Shown here: in pieces, positions 8,681 to 17,287 of the stretch
Layout of the letters: each line of letters begins with the position of its first letter
How positions within the stretch are numbered: the stretch's first letter is position 1
DNA from: Nitrospira sp. SG-bin1
GTDB taxonomy: Bacteria > Nitrospirota > Nitrospiria > Nitrospirales > Nitrospiraceae
NCBI GenBank assembly: GCA_002083365.1
Contig: LVWS01000022.1
Coordinates: 62,001-126,000 of the forward strand
Length of the DNA stretch: 64,000 nt
Direction: 5' to 3'
The notes under the pieces: model-generated
Databases searched by the model: none
The model's input: only the letters and a program-made list of their open reading frames with translations
What the model was told of the DNA's origin: nothing
Program-made: the position numbers and the translations under genes

Positions 8681-9472
8681 GGCCTTTGCCGCTTTGATGT
8701 CGTATTCTTCGAGTTCTTCTATGATTTCCGTGACCACACCGCGGTCTTCCTTGATGGCGGACAATTCCTGTCGTTCGGCATACTTGACCAGACCGACCCC
8801 CTTGGCAAACCAAGCCGTCATCACGTCGATTCCGGAGACCGTGCGGCGGCTTTCGGACAAGTGGATCTTCATGTTCATCCGTGCTTCGACTTTGATGGCA
8901 TCCTGAAATGTCCCGGCCGGGACGGTGATGGTTTCTCGCCCTATCACTTTGCTCCACCCCTGGGCATCGACCTTTTCATCAATTTGGTCACGATCCATAT
9001 CGCTGCCGAAATCAACACCCGATCGGTCGAACTGCTGAAAAGTGGACGGGATTCTCAGGGGAAATCGGAAAATCTGATAGGGGGTGATTTGCTTCTCCAA
9101 CGGCGTCCCTGGTTCCGACCCGTAATAGACGATGCCGACCGCGTCACGTCGATAAAAACTATCCGACGGTCCGTGATTTCCCGGATTCGTGTCATGGAAC
9201 ACCGTTACGGTCACTCCATTCATCCGCTTGGTTCCCGTGACCGTCGATACATTCGCAAAAAACTTCAGGTCGATGGATTGAAGCGGCCCCTCGTTGATCT
9301 GGCCGCGGTAGGTCCATCGGCTTCCGACCGTATCGGGGAAATATTCCTCAGACTTTGAAATTGTCACCGGCTCTTCGGCACCGCCGACCACAGACCACAG
9401 GGGTAGTCCCAAGAGCACACACACTCCCCCCGTCACGATCATCCGTCGCATATCACATGTAAGCCTTCCCAT
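8573..9472 (-). CDS. Secreted protein of unknown function, 299 aa
   Basis: Unknown function. It begins with a signal peptide (hydrophobic core VLLGLPLWSVV, probable cleavage after residue 30 or so), so the mature part is periplasmic or outer-membrane associated. The beta-rich body with paired Tyr/Trp and a GTFQDAIKVE segment resembles DUF3108/TapB-like lipoprotein-folding proteins, but I am not sure of the family. The chosen start has GGGAG eight bases upstream. Its final 108 bases are antisense to the 3' end of putA; the tail after about residue 265 is low-complexity and may be non-essential. Confidence 0.7.
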   Translation of the reverse strand: MGRLTCDMRRMIVTGGVCVLLGLPLWSVVGGAEEPVTISKSEEYFPDTVGSRWTYRGQINEGPLQSIDLKFFANVSTVTGTKRMNGVTVTVFHDTNPGNHGPSDSFYRRDAVGIVYYGSEPGTPLEKQITPYQIFRFPLRIPSTFQQFDRSGVDFGSDMDRDQIDEKVDAQGWSKVIGRETITVPAGTFQDAIKVEARMNMKIHLSESRRTVSGIDVMTAWFAKGVGLVKYAERQELSAIKEDRGVVTEIIEELEEYDIKAAKASLSRFESPPKGVLTHDFGGHELSQIVFPARLRSYP

Positions 9473-9516
9473 TGTCCGAACTCCCAATACAACAATTTGA
9501 CGGTACCATAGGAGTC

Positions 9517-10371
9517 ATGAAACCAGCAAGCCGAGAGGCGCCTGGTTTTGATACGTGCTTGTCATCGCCAGTTTCTCACCGCATAATTCTCTTCGATATG
9601 GAATCCTCCTTCTCATCCCGACCTGCCGAGGCTCGACCGACGAAACCGTCCGATCGTCCGGCAGTCCTCATTACCGGGGCCTCCGGAGGCATCGGTCGCG
9701 CCATCAGCCAAGGGTTCGGGAGAATCGGATGGTACGTGGGAGTTCATTACTATCGGAACAAATCGGCGGCCGAAGCAACCCTGGACGGCGTTCTAGAGGC
9801 AGGTGGGATCGGCGACGTGTATCATGCCGACATTCGGGAAGCTGACTCCGTTCGACGCATGGTCGACCGATTCTCCAACAGCACTTCCGGTCCATTGGCA
9901 ATGATCTGCAACGCCGGCATCGGGCAGAGCGATCTGCTCGTCCGCCACTCGGACGACATTTGGGATAACGTCATCGCCTCGAATCTCACGGGAACATTTC
10001 ACTCCCTGCAAGCGATCGCACCTTCCCTGCTTGTTCGTGGAGGAGGTTCCATTCTTATCATCGGTTCCCACACGGGATTTCACGGAGCGACCGGCCAAAG
10101 TGCGTATGCGACCTCAAAAGCCGGCCTGATCGGGCTCGTCAGAACGGCCGCACTGGAATGGGGACCGCACAATATTCGGGTGAATCTCCTGCTGCCTGGG
10201 TGGCAGAAAACTGACTTGACGGAAGGCATATTTCCCTCGGATAAAGGATGGCTCGATCATGCGCTGCGCCGGCCGCCGGCAATCCAAGAGGTGGTCCGTA
10301 CCGTCGTGCACATGGCTCAACTCAAGGATGTATCGGGTCAAGTGTGGAACTGCGATAGCAGACACCTTTGA
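9517..10371 (+). CDS. Short-chain dehydrogenase/reductase (FabG-like)
   Basis: An NAD(P)-dependent oxidoreductase of the SDR family, most like 3-oxoacyl-ACP reductases. It has the Rossmann glycine motif TGASGGIGRA near residue 55, the NAG motif (NAGIG) near 133, and the catalytic Ser and YxxxK (SAYATSK) near 190-200. The start at 9517 has TAGGAG upstream; a second ATG at 9598 would give a more usual N-terminus but has no clear ribosome binding site. bioD follows after 43 bases, so a role in making the pimeloyl precursor of biotin is possible, though any other ketone reduction would fit equally well. Confidence 0.85.
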   Translation: MKPASREAPGFDTCLSSPVSHRIILFDMESSFSSRPAEARPTKPSDRPAVLITGASGGIGRAISQGFGRIGWYVGVHYYRNKSAAEATLDGVLEAGGIGDVYHADIREADSVRRMVDRFSNSTSGPLAMICNAGIGQSDLLVRHSDDIWDNVIASNLTGTFHSLQAIAPSLLVRGGGSILIIGSHTGFHGATGQSAYATSKAGLIGLVRTAALEWGPHNIRVNLLLPGWQKTDLTEGIFPSDKGWLDHALRRPPAIQEVVRTVVHMAQLKDVSGQVWNCDSRHL

Positions 10372-10414
10372 ACGACGAACTCAAGTCCATGCGATCAACA
10401 GGCGGATCCCCTCC

Positions 10415-11152
10415 ATGACCCACGGAATCTTCATCACCGGCACCGATACGGCTGTTGGAAAAACTTTGGTCTCAGCCGCACTCGCCTTTCATCTCACGAA
10501 GCGGGGACTGACCGTCGGCGTGATGAAACCGATCGAAACAGGGATTTCTCCGGCCAAGGAAGCTCAGTCCGATGCCGCACGACTACGATCCATCATTGGG
10601 AGTGAAGAGCCATTGGGAGCGATCCGTCCCTACTCGTTTGAACTACCGGTCGCCCCGCTTGCCGCAGCCCAGTCCGAAGGACAGACCATCAATCCAGACA
10701 CCGTCAAAAAAGTCTATCGTCTCTTAGCCGGCCGGTATGACTGCATGGTCGTGGAAGGAGTCGGTGGGGTACATGTTCCGATCACTGCGAAGATGACTGT
10801 AACAGACTTGATCAAGCAATTACGCCTTCCCGTCGTGGTGGTCGGACGATCGGGGTTGGGAGGCATCAATCATGCCTTGCTCACGATTGAGGCCCTTCGC
10901 CGAAAACGGATCTCCATCGTCGCCCTGGTCTTGAATCGCACCCACTCGGTTCGATCGGCCCTTTCGCGCATACAGGAACGCACGACCCTCGAGATCCTTC
11001 GCAAACAGGCCGGCGTCCCGGTGCTGGGCCCCCTCCCCTATGAGCCAGGCATGCCAGGCCGCTTCCGTCCCTCGGTCATACATGTAGCCCGATCCGCCGC
11101 GCTCACGAACCTTGCGAAACTGCTGCTGAGATCCGCGAGACGACGTCACTGA
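10415..11152 (+). CDS. bioD: Dethiobiotin synthetase
   Basis: Closes the ureido ring of biotin from 7,8-diaminopelargonate, CO2 and ATP. The P-loop GTDTAVGKT, the KPIETG substrate loop and VEGVGGVHVP are all present in the expected order in 245 residues. The frame stays open 156 bases further upstream, but the family N-terminus (THGIFITGTDT) fixes the start at 10415. No other bio gene is seen in this window; the preceding SDR gene is the only candidate partner. The 3' end overlaps thiE on the other strand by 50 bases. Confidence 0.93.
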   Translation: MTHGIFITGTDTAVGKTLVSAALAFHLTKRGLTVGVMKPIETGISPAKEAQSDAARLRSIIGSEEPLGAIRPYSFELPVAPLAAAQSEGQTINPDTVKKVYRLLAGRYDCMVVEGVGGVHVPITAKMTVTDLIKQLRLPVVVVGRSGLGGINHALLTIEALRRKRISIVALVLNRTHSVRSALSRIQERTTLEILRKQAGVPVLGPLPYEPGMPGRFRPSVIHVARSAALTNLAKLLLRSARRRH

Positions 11153-11777
11153 CAGCCTGCGAAATGTCCGGAGCATTGAGAATCGTAGAGATCATCGCCA
11201 CGCCATCGGCTTCCGCACGAATCACGTCTCCAACCGATTCCAGGGTGATCCCACCAATGGCAAAGATCGGCAACGACGTCAGTGATCGGATCGCTCGGAG
11301 TCCTTCCAGTCCAACGATCGGATCATGGTCCAACTTTGATCCAGGCGTGAAAATCGGACCAAAGCCAAGGTAATCGGGTCCGCCGGCAGTCGCCGCCAAT
11401 ACCTGTTGAGGATTATGTGTTGAGATTCCGATCAGTTTGTTCGGTCCCATTATCTTGCGAGCAAGGTTGAGTGGCAAATCTCCTTGCCCCAGATGCACTC
11501 CATCGGCATCTACCGCGAGCGCTAGATCACAACGGTCATTGACGATGAATGACACACCCCACTCATGGGCGATCTTCCTGAGGGGCAACGCCTTCGCATA
11601 GGCCTCCTTCATCGAGGCGGTCTTGTTCCGGTACTGGAAAAGCTTGGCTCCGGCGTTGGCAGACGCTTTCAGCACATCATGAAGCGGGCGTCCCGGATTC
11701 ACAGAGGGATCGAGGATCACATAGAGACCGGACAATGACGGCAGCGCCGACTTCTGATCTCTTGAGACCGATCCCAT
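11103..11777 (-). CDS. thiE: Thiamine-phosphate synthase
   Basis: Joins the thiazole and pyrimidine halves of thiamine. The TIM-barrel signatures are clear: QYRNK, FIVNDR, the DGVHLGQ motif, GFGPIFTPGSK and the late AIGGI. Length about 224 residues from the ATG at 11777, which overlaps the stop region of the upstream START-like gene; a GTG 18 bases earlier is an alternative. No TPP riboswitch is visible, and the gene is translated immediately after the secreted START-like protein. The 3' end runs 50 bases into bioD. Confidence 0.92.
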   Translation of the reverse strand: MGSVSRDQKSALPSLSGLYVILDPSVNPGRPLHDVLKASANAGAKLFQYRNKTASMKEAYAKALPLRKIAHEWGVSFIVNDRCDLALAVDADGVHLGQGDLPLNLARKIMGPNKLIGISTHNPQQVLAATAGGPDYLGFGPIFTPGSKLDHDPIVGLEGLRAIRSLTSLPIFAIGGITLESVGDVIRAEADGVAMISTILNAPDISQAVSDVVSRISAAVSQGS

Positions 11778-11778
11778 G

Positions 11779-12375
11779 TCAATTCCGTTTGGCACGTTCC
11801 AATGCTTTTTGTTTGACGATACGGAAATGGGTGATCAATTCTTGCCGCACGACCATCGCGATCAACCAATCCGGCGCGAGCGAGTTGGGTTCAACGGTCA
11901 GCTCAAAATCCGCGCGTGTCTGATCTCCTTCCCCGGCCGGCTGCAGCTTCCACACTCGATGATAGCGCTTGAAGTCACCCGCTTTCAGATCCGTCACCAA
12001 ACCACCGTTCGGCAATACTCTGGATTCGGTCACCAACCGACGTTCACCGGGCATCACGGGATGGTCGATACGAAGATCGATCGTGGCAACCCCATCCTGG
12101 ACGTTCATTTCAGCCACTCTCATACGAACCTCGAAGAGGTCGGGCCAATGGGCGTAGTCGGACAAGAGTTCCTGTATGATGTCGGGTTTGGCCGGGAAGA
12201 ACGGATGCGCCGTCGCGCGAACACCGCCGCCAGATTCCGCCTTCACCTCCAATCCATCCGTATCGGCCGCTGCCGCTCTCCATGATCCCGATACCGCAAC
12301 ACCTGACGGACCCTGCACGGCGAGCAAAAGCAGGACGGCCAGCCGGAATCCCCGCGGTTTACCCGACGATCGCAT
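11779..12375 (-). CDS. Secreted SRPBCC/START-like domain protein
   Basis: A 198-residue protein with a signal peptide (RLAVLLLLAVQG core) and a single SRPBCC-type helix-grip domain, recognisable from the pattern of an N-terminal AxPxxIxELLSDYAHWPDLF helix region and a long C-terminal amphipathic helix. Such domains bind hydrophobic ligands; the ligand here is unknown. The frame is open further upstream, but the start at 12375 gives the signal peptide and overlaps the DGQHR gene stop by only 17 bases, which points to coupling. It is followed directly by thiE. Confidence 0.75.
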   Translation of the reverse strand: MRSSGKPRGFRLAVLLLLAVQGPSGVAVSGSWRAAAADTDGLEVKAESGGGVRATAHPFFPAKPDIIQELLSDYAHWPDLFEVRMRVAEMNVQDGVATIDLRIDHPVMPGERRLVTESRVLPNGGLVTDLKAGDFKRYHRVWKLQPAGEGDQTRADFELTVEPNSLAPDWLIAMVVRQELITHFRIVKQKALERAKRN

Positions 12376-13471
12376 CCAGCAGCCGCTGGTGAATCTTCCG
12401 AACCCGTTCAAGTTGGCCTTTGGCGGGAAAGCGTTCATAGAAACCCTCGGCGCGGAACTCCTTCGCCAGCGTCGCCCAGGGCTTGACGATCTCGGCAAAC
12501 GGTTGATGCGAGCGTTGCTCGTCCCAGTCGCTGATGAGCTTGCGATCCACAATCAGATCGTCCAGGACGCGAATCAACGCCTTGAGTGTCACATCACGGG
12601 TAAACATATAGCGGTCATTCTGCCCCCAGACGTCCCCCATGACGTCCTTGACTCCCTTCAGGTAGTCGCGCACCAACGCATAGCAGCGATCAGCCTTCAT
12701 GCCCAGATGGGACTCGATCCATCGCTTGTGAGCCGTCACAACTTTCAGCAGCTCATTAAAGACTTCGGACTGCAGGATCCATTTCTCCTGCTTGCTCCGT
12801 CCTCCCAGGCGATTGATCTTGTACTGCAACGGAGAGTCCGATTCACCATAGAGAAGATTGACGACCTTCGCGGTGAATTTCTTTTCCGGACTTTCCCACG
12901 ACACCTTTTCATAGAGGTCAACCAGGTGAGACCGGTTGATCCTCGTATGGGTGGAGTTGATGATGACGAACATCTCGGTGGCAAAGTCGGCGCTCCTTCC
13001 GTCGAACAGCAGGCACGGCACCTCGACCTGCGCGCTTTGCTCCGGATGTTTTTCATGGAAAAAGTGCAGTCCCGCAAGTCGATGTTGCCCGTCGATGACC
13101 AGGTACTTTCCTTTCGGCTCGCTCAAGTGGCCGATCGAATCCGAGTTGTCGGCCTTTTGGAAGCGCAGTGTTTCATCTGTAAAGAGCAGCACCGTCCCGG
13201 GAATCATCGGTTGAGCCACGACGGTCTCATAAAAATTGACGATCTGCTTGATCTTCTGCCGATTCAAGACCCGTTGGAATCCCTTCTCGCTCCGTTCGAT
13301 TCCCGCGATAAACCGCGCGACTTCATCATGTTCAGAAATCTTGGCCTGCGTGATCTCTTCGCCTTCGAAATAGTAACGGCTGGTGAATCGGACCTTCTGC
13401 AAGAGCTCACCGGCCTGGTACGCAATGAAATAGAACGTGCCCTCTTTTTGTGTGATCCGCGTCGCGAGCAT
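12359..13471 (-). CDS. Solitary DGQHR-domain protein
   Basis: A 370-residue soluble protein carrying the DGQHR motif (VIDGQHRLAG, residues 127-131) and the downstream asparagine-rich segment VIINSTHTRINRS typical of the family that includes DndB, the transcriptional regulator of DNA phosphorothioation. The start at 13471 has GGAGG six to seven bases upstream, which rules out the 170-residue N-terminal extension of the open frame. No dnd, restriction or ParB-like partner is seen nearby; instead it lies divergent from a cysteine-rich secreted protein and upstream of a START-like gene and thiE. Function is therefore unknown: DNA binding or nucleotide hydrolysis are guesses from distant relatives. 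Confidence 0.82.
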   Translation of the reverse strand: MLATRITQKEGTFYFIAYQAGELLQKVRFTSRYYFEGEEITQAKISEHDEVARFIAGIERSEKGFQRVLNRQKIKQIVNFYETVVAQPMIPGTVLLFTDETLRFQKADNSDSIGHLSEPKGKYLVIDGQHRLAGLHFFHEKHPEQSAQVEVPCLLFDGRSADFATEMFVIINSTHTRINRSHLVDLYEKVSWESPEKKFTAKVVNLLYGESDSPLQYKINRLGGRSKQEKWILQSEVFNELLKVVTAHKRWIESHLGMKADRCYALVRDYLKGVKDVMGDVWGQNDRYMFTRDVTLKALIRVLDDLIVDRKLISDWDEQRSHQPFAEIVKPWATLAKEFRAEGFYERFPAKGQLERVRKIHQRLLDAIVG

Positions 13472-13565
13472 GGAGCCTCCATTTGGTGTGAATAGAAGCT
13501 GGCGGGTGGATTCTACGCGGCCCGCTCCATGGCCGCAAGACAAAGACTGTGTTACCATCCCGACC

Positions 13566-13940
13566 ATGGGGATTCGACGTAAGGCCGGTGGTTTTTTGAT
13601 TGTCTTGCTCTGGACCCTGCTCATTCTTCCCTTCGGCACCACGGCGCAGGAAGTGGAGGAGTCCGGAGCCACCACGGAGTTGTCGTGCAGCTTTTCCATG
13701 GAAAAAGGTGAAACCGGACGCCCCTGCCACGTTCCGTTTCCACAAGGATGTCTCGTCGCCACCATACCCGGCACCAAGCAACCCTGGACCACGATCTCGA
13801 AAGGCGGACGAACCCAATGTCGGTTCGATGAAACGGAGAGCGACTGGAAGTCGAATATCGTCGGGACCTGCGACCGATGCCAATCGGTCCGATGCTCGGC
13901 CCACTTCAGTGTCCGCTTTGATTGCTCCGCCCGGCACTGA
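13566..13940 (+). CDS. Small cysteine-rich secreted protein
   Basis: Unknown function. 124 residues with a clear signal peptide (basic MGIRRK, then a hydrophobic core ending near residue 26) and a mature part of about 98 residues holding eight cysteines, which suggests four disulfides in the periplasm. There is no CxxCH haem motif; the closest is CDRCQSVRC. It is divergent from the DGQHR gene with about 94 bases between the starts, and queG follows after 15 bases. Confidence 0.65.
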   Translation: MGIRRKAGGFLIVLLWTLLILPFGTTAQEVEESGATTELSCSFSMEKGETGRPCHVPFPQGCLVATIPGTKQPWTTISKGGRTQCRFDETESDWKSNIVGTCDRCQSVRCSAHFSVRFDCSARH

Positions 13941-13955
13941 ACGCTGTTGTATCCC

Positions 13956-14963
13956 ATGTCCATCACGGAGGCAATCAAACAAGAAGCCCGTGCGCTGGGA
14001 TTCGATGCGGTCGGGATTACGCGGATTTCCAGCGATCCTTCTCGGTCGGCCGTCGGTGACCGGGAAAGCAGATCCGCTCCACTTTCCTCAAATACGGCAT
14101 CTCAAAGCCTCTTCAACCGTCTCACGGAATGGCTCCGACGGGGCTATCACGGCACCATGGCATGGATGGAACGAAACCCGAATAAGCGTGCCGATCCGGG
14201 CGAAGTATTGCCAGGCTGTCGCTCGATCATCTCATTGGGAATCAACTATCTTACCGAGCACCGTGCCGACGAACGGCCGGGCTACGGCCGTATAGCCCGG
14301 TATGCGTGGGGACGCGACTATCACAAGCTGTTTGATTCCAAACTCAAGCAACTGGAACAGATGATTCACAAGGTCGCCCCCGACGTGAAAACCCGTTCGT
14401 ACGCCGACACCGGCCCCATCATGGAGAAAGCCTGGGCTGAGCAGGCGGGTTTGGGCTGGATCGGGAAACATTCCAATCTCGTATCAGCCGAGTACGGTTC
14501 CTGGCTGCTGTTGGGAGAAATATTGACCACGTTGGAGCTGGAAGCCGACGAGCCAGCGACCGATCTCTGTGGCAGCTGCACCCTTTGTATTCAAGCGTGC
14601 CCAACGAAGGCGATCGTTCAACCCTATGTGGTGGATGCCACCCGTTGTATTTCCTATCTGACCATCGAACTGCGCGACGATGAGACCGCCGTTCCACACG
14701 AGCTGCAAGCAGGTATGGGAAACAAGATTTTCGGCTGCGATGATTGCCTTGACGTGTGTCCGTTCAATCTCCGCGCCGAACCGACTCGAGAAAGCGCCTT
14801 TCAGCCGTCGAGTTGGGCCCTCTCCCCCGACCTCTATCAACTTTCCACGCTGGATGAGGCGACCTTCGCGACCATATTTCAACAAAGCCCGATTCGGCGT
14901 GCAAAGCTCCATGGGTTTCACCGGAACGTCGCTATCGCGCAACGCAATCTCAAACGCTCGTAA
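13956..14963 (+). CDS. queG: Epoxyqueuosine reductase
   Basis: Cobalamin-dependent Fe-S enzyme that reduces epoxyqueuosine to queuosine in the anticodon loop of certain tRNAs. The two 4Fe-4S ligand sets of the bacterial ferredoxin type are present (CGSCTLCIQACP and CDDCLDVCP), as is the N-terminal GFDAVGI and a central YADTGP region. Length 335. The start at 13956 is an ATG; a TTG nine bases upstream is also open. No other queuosine gene is nearby. Confidence 0.93.
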   Translation: MSITEAIKQEARALGFDAVGITRISSDPSRSAVGDRESRSAPLSSNTASQSLFNRLTEWLRRGYHGTMAWMERNPNKRADPGEVLPGCRSIISLGINYLTEHRADERPGYGRIARYAWGRDYHKLFDSKLKQLEQMIHKVAPDVKTRSYADTGPIMEKAWAEQAGLGWIGKHSNLVSAEYGSWLLLGEILTTLELEADEPATDLCGSCTLCIQACPTKAIVQPYVVDATRCISYLTIELRDDETAVPHELQAGMGNKIFGCDDCLDVCPFNLRAEPTRESAFQPSSWALSPDLYQLSTLDEATFATIFQQSPIRRAKLHGFHRNVAIAQRNLKRS

Positions 14964-15572
14964 CCCTTCGGACCTTCGCCTTCGAGTATCACTGATCATC
15001 CTCCGTAATGAGCCGAACACCTCCTTCCCTCTCCACCTCTGCAAGTCCCACGACCATGCCGGGAAGTTCCTCCGCCAAGAACAACGACATAGCGTCTGAT
15101 CGAGGAGGCGATCTTATGTCTCGCACTTCGCTCTAGCTCTTGTGCATCACAATGCTACAGGCGCATTCATAGATCGCTTCGGTGTGAATCGGTTTGGATA
15201 CAGTACGTGTATATTAGCCGCTTGAAACATGAAATAGATATTTTTCCCATCGAACCCTTAGGCCTCAGCAAAGGCTTGAACAGTCTGATAAATCACTTCA
15301 CTTCGCACTGGAGCGATTGTTTCCATTCTGAACAGCAATATAGGCGGCAGGGGAGGTATGCATTGTGCTTAACACCATGGCAATGACCTCATGCTCGTGC
15401 GGCAAGGCCATACGGACCCAGCTGACACGCAATAAAATTTTTTCTTTGTATTTTTTCTACGGAATTTGGTAGATAGTTGACCCGGCGTCTGCTTGATGAG
15501 TGGTGGGGGGCATGATTCGCCGTGCTCATCAGTGCAGCGTCTCTTTTCCATACAATCTAAAGGGAGGCTACT
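14964..15572. other. Non-coding stretch upstream of nirK
   Basis: About 610 bases with no convincing gene; it is noticeably AT-richer near 15430-15470, where runs of T and A precede nirK. An inverted repeat with TGATGAG/CTCATCA arms lies at about 15496-15530 and could form a leader hairpin in a nirK transcript. I could not identify a reliable -35/-10 or -24/-12 element, nor a Crp/Fnr palindrome. Confidence 0.5.
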
Positions 15573-16520
15573 ATGCAGAGGTTTCGTGTACTCACATTAA
15601 CCCTCGGACTCGGCGTCCTCTTGGGAGCCAGCGGGTGTATCACGATGCCCGGATCCGCGGGGGCCAAGGTCCACGATGTCACCTTCACGGCGACGGAATC
15701 GGAAATCGTCATCGACGGGAACGGGACGAAGTACAAGGCCTGGACCTTTAATGGGCAGATGCCGGGCCCAGTCGTCCGGGTCACCGTAGGGGATACGGTC
15801 AACTTCACCCTCGTGAATCCCTCGACGAACGCCTTGGGCCATTCGATGGACTTTCATGCAGCCGAGCTCGATTTCTTGAAGAACTACAGAGAGATCAAGC
15901 CAGGCGAGACGATCAAGTATACGTTCGTCGCGAAGAAGCCTGGCGTGTTCTTCTATCACTGCGGAGCACCGCCGATGATTCAGCACGTGGCCCGCGGCAT
16001 GTTCGGCGCGATCATCGTTGATCCGAAAGACGCGAACGCGTGGCCAAAGGCCGATCGGGAATTTGTCCTGGTGCAATCCGAATTGTGGAAGAACCCCGAT
16101 AACGTGCAGGCGATGTTCGATCGGAAGTTCGACCACACGATCTTCAATGGCGGCGTCTTCAAGTATCATCCCTTTTTCCCGGGATCGGAACCGTTGGAAG
16201 TCAAGGTCGGTGAACGGGTACGAATTTATTTCGTGAACGCCGGGCCGAACGAGTTCTCTGCGCTCCATCCAATCGCCGAAATCTGGGACAATGTCTATGA
16301 GAGCGGCAACCCGGCCAACAAATTCACGGGGGTCCAAACCTATGTGGTCGGTCCGGGCAGCGCCGCCACATTCGATATGATCGTTGATGAACCAGGAGCC
16401 TATCCGGTCGTGACCCATTCCTTAACGAGCGCCCTCCGAGGTGCGATTGCAGTGGTGATCGCCAACAAGGAACCCAAGAAGTATGACAACTTGATGCCGC
16501 TCACCCCCTGGAACCCATAA
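15573..16520 (+). CDS. nirK: Copper nitrite reductase (NO-forming), lipoprotein-type leader
   Basis: Reduces nitrite to nitric oxide in the periplasm. All type 1 copper ligands can be placed (H90, C130, H138, M143) and all type 2 ligands (H95, H129, H282), together with the catalytic pair D93 and H232, so the enzyme looks intact. Two cupredoxin domains fill residues about 40-310 of 315. The leader ends in a lipobox (LGASGC, Cys22), which would anchor it to a membrane. AAAGGGAGG lies about eight bases upstream. A secreted truncated globin and a cytochrome c follow on the same strand, so a nitrogen-oxide function for the cluster is likely. Confidence 0.92.
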   Translation: MQRFRVLTLTLGLGVLLGASGCITMPGSAGAKVHDVTFTATESEIVIDGNGTKYKAWTFNGQMPGPVVRVTVGDTVNFTLVNPSTNALGHSMDFHAAELDFLKNYREIKPGETIKYTFVAKKPGVFFYHCGAPPMIQHVARGMFGAIIVDPKDANAWPKADREFVLVQSELWKNPDNVQAMFDRKFDHTIFNGGVFKYHPFFPGSEPLEVKVGERVRIYFVNAGPNEFSALHPIAEIWDNVYESGNPANKFTGVQTYVVGPGSAATFDMIVDEPGAYPVVTHSLTSALRGAIAVVIANKEPKKYDNLMPLTPWNP

Positions 16521-16583
16521 TCACTCAGCGGGAAAAAAGACATCATGCAGTCATATTATTTTACACACAAAGGAGCAGACGAG

Positions 16584-17027
16584 ATGACAATCAGCAAGAA
16601 GATCGTGTGTACGGCTGTCGCAGTAGCGGCAGCATGGACATTGAGCAGTGCCCCTTCTTTTGCCGCGGACCGGTCGCTCTATGAGCGGCTTGGCGGACAA
16701 GGCGCTATCCAAGCCGTCGTCACCAAGTTCATCGCCAACGTGGGCGCGGACAAGCGCATTAATGGCTTTTTTGCCAATGCTGACCTCAAGAAGCTCAATC
16801 GGCTCTTGGTCGAGCAAGTGTGTGCGGCGAGCGGCGGCCCCTGCACCTACACCGGTCGAGACATGAAGACGACCCACAAAGGCATGAAGATCACCACTGC
16901 CGCTTTCAACGCGCTCGTGGAGGACCTGGTCAAAGCACTGGATACCTTCAACGTCCCAGAGAAAGAGAAAGGTGAATTGCTCGCCGTCCTCGGGCCGATG
17001 AATAAAGACATCGTCGAAGTTCCTTAA
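16584..17027 (+). CDS. Periplasmic group 1 truncated haemoglobin
   Basis: A 2-on-2 globin of the trHbN group with an added signal peptide (residues 1-27, cleavage near SFA-A). The mature part opens with SLYERLGG, which is the group 1 pre-B/AB signature, and the proximal histidine is H98 in THKGMKI. Two cysteines (80 and 87) in the insert before the F helix could form a disulfide, in keeping with export. GGAG lies upstream of the ATG at 16584; the open frame extends 13 codons further but without a site. It follows nirK by 63 bases. Removal of NO to nitrate is the best-known role of this group; here that is an inference from position. Confidence 0.88.
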   Translation: MTISKKIVCTAVAVAAAWTLSSAPSFAADRSLYERLGGQGAIQAVVTKFIANVGADKRINGFFANADLKKLNRLLVEQVCAASGGPCTYTGRDMKTTHKGMKITTAAFNALVEDLVKALDTFNVPEKEKGELLAVLGPMNKDIVEVP

Positions 17028-17071
17028 GGATTCGCAGTGGTGAACACTGCGGTAGCCTCAAGCTAGTCTCT

Positions 17072-17104
17072 CCCCGGCCCGGACCTTGGAGGTCCGGGCC
17101 GGGG
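17072..17104 (+). terminator. Perfect 14-bp stem hairpin after the globin gene
   Basis: CCCCGGCCCGGACC and its exact complement flank a five-base loop. It sits 45 bases after the globin stop. There is no T run after it, so it may act as an mRNA stabiliser or a bidirectional terminator rather than a classical intrinsic terminator. Confidence 0.6.
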
Positions 17105-17287
17105 AGGTCCTCATGTTGGTAGACCAGCCTTCACGCCTGCTTCAAATCCGATCACGTTCCACGCCGCATGGGCGCTGCCACTGAGGACAATATCGTGTTA
17201 TCATATGTACGGAAATTTGTGCCTCCGGACGCGCAGCGAGAGCGGCCATCTGGCAGGGACATCAGTGGTAATCACCAAGGAGGAACC

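Noticed and set aside
11789..11806. TTGGCACGTTCCAATGC as a sigma54 promoter
   Set aside because: Inside a coding region and the -12 part is out of register.
12176..13495. 439-codon open frame on the plus strand opposite the DGQHR gene
   Set aside because: It is a shadow of the minus-strand gene, whose start has a strong ribosome binding site and whose motif is recognisable. The shadow has no domain or site.
15380..15400. TGGCAATGACCTCATGC upstream of nirK as a sigma54 -24/-12 promoter
   Set aside because: The GG to GC spacing is 12 bases, two more than the fixed 10 of real sites.
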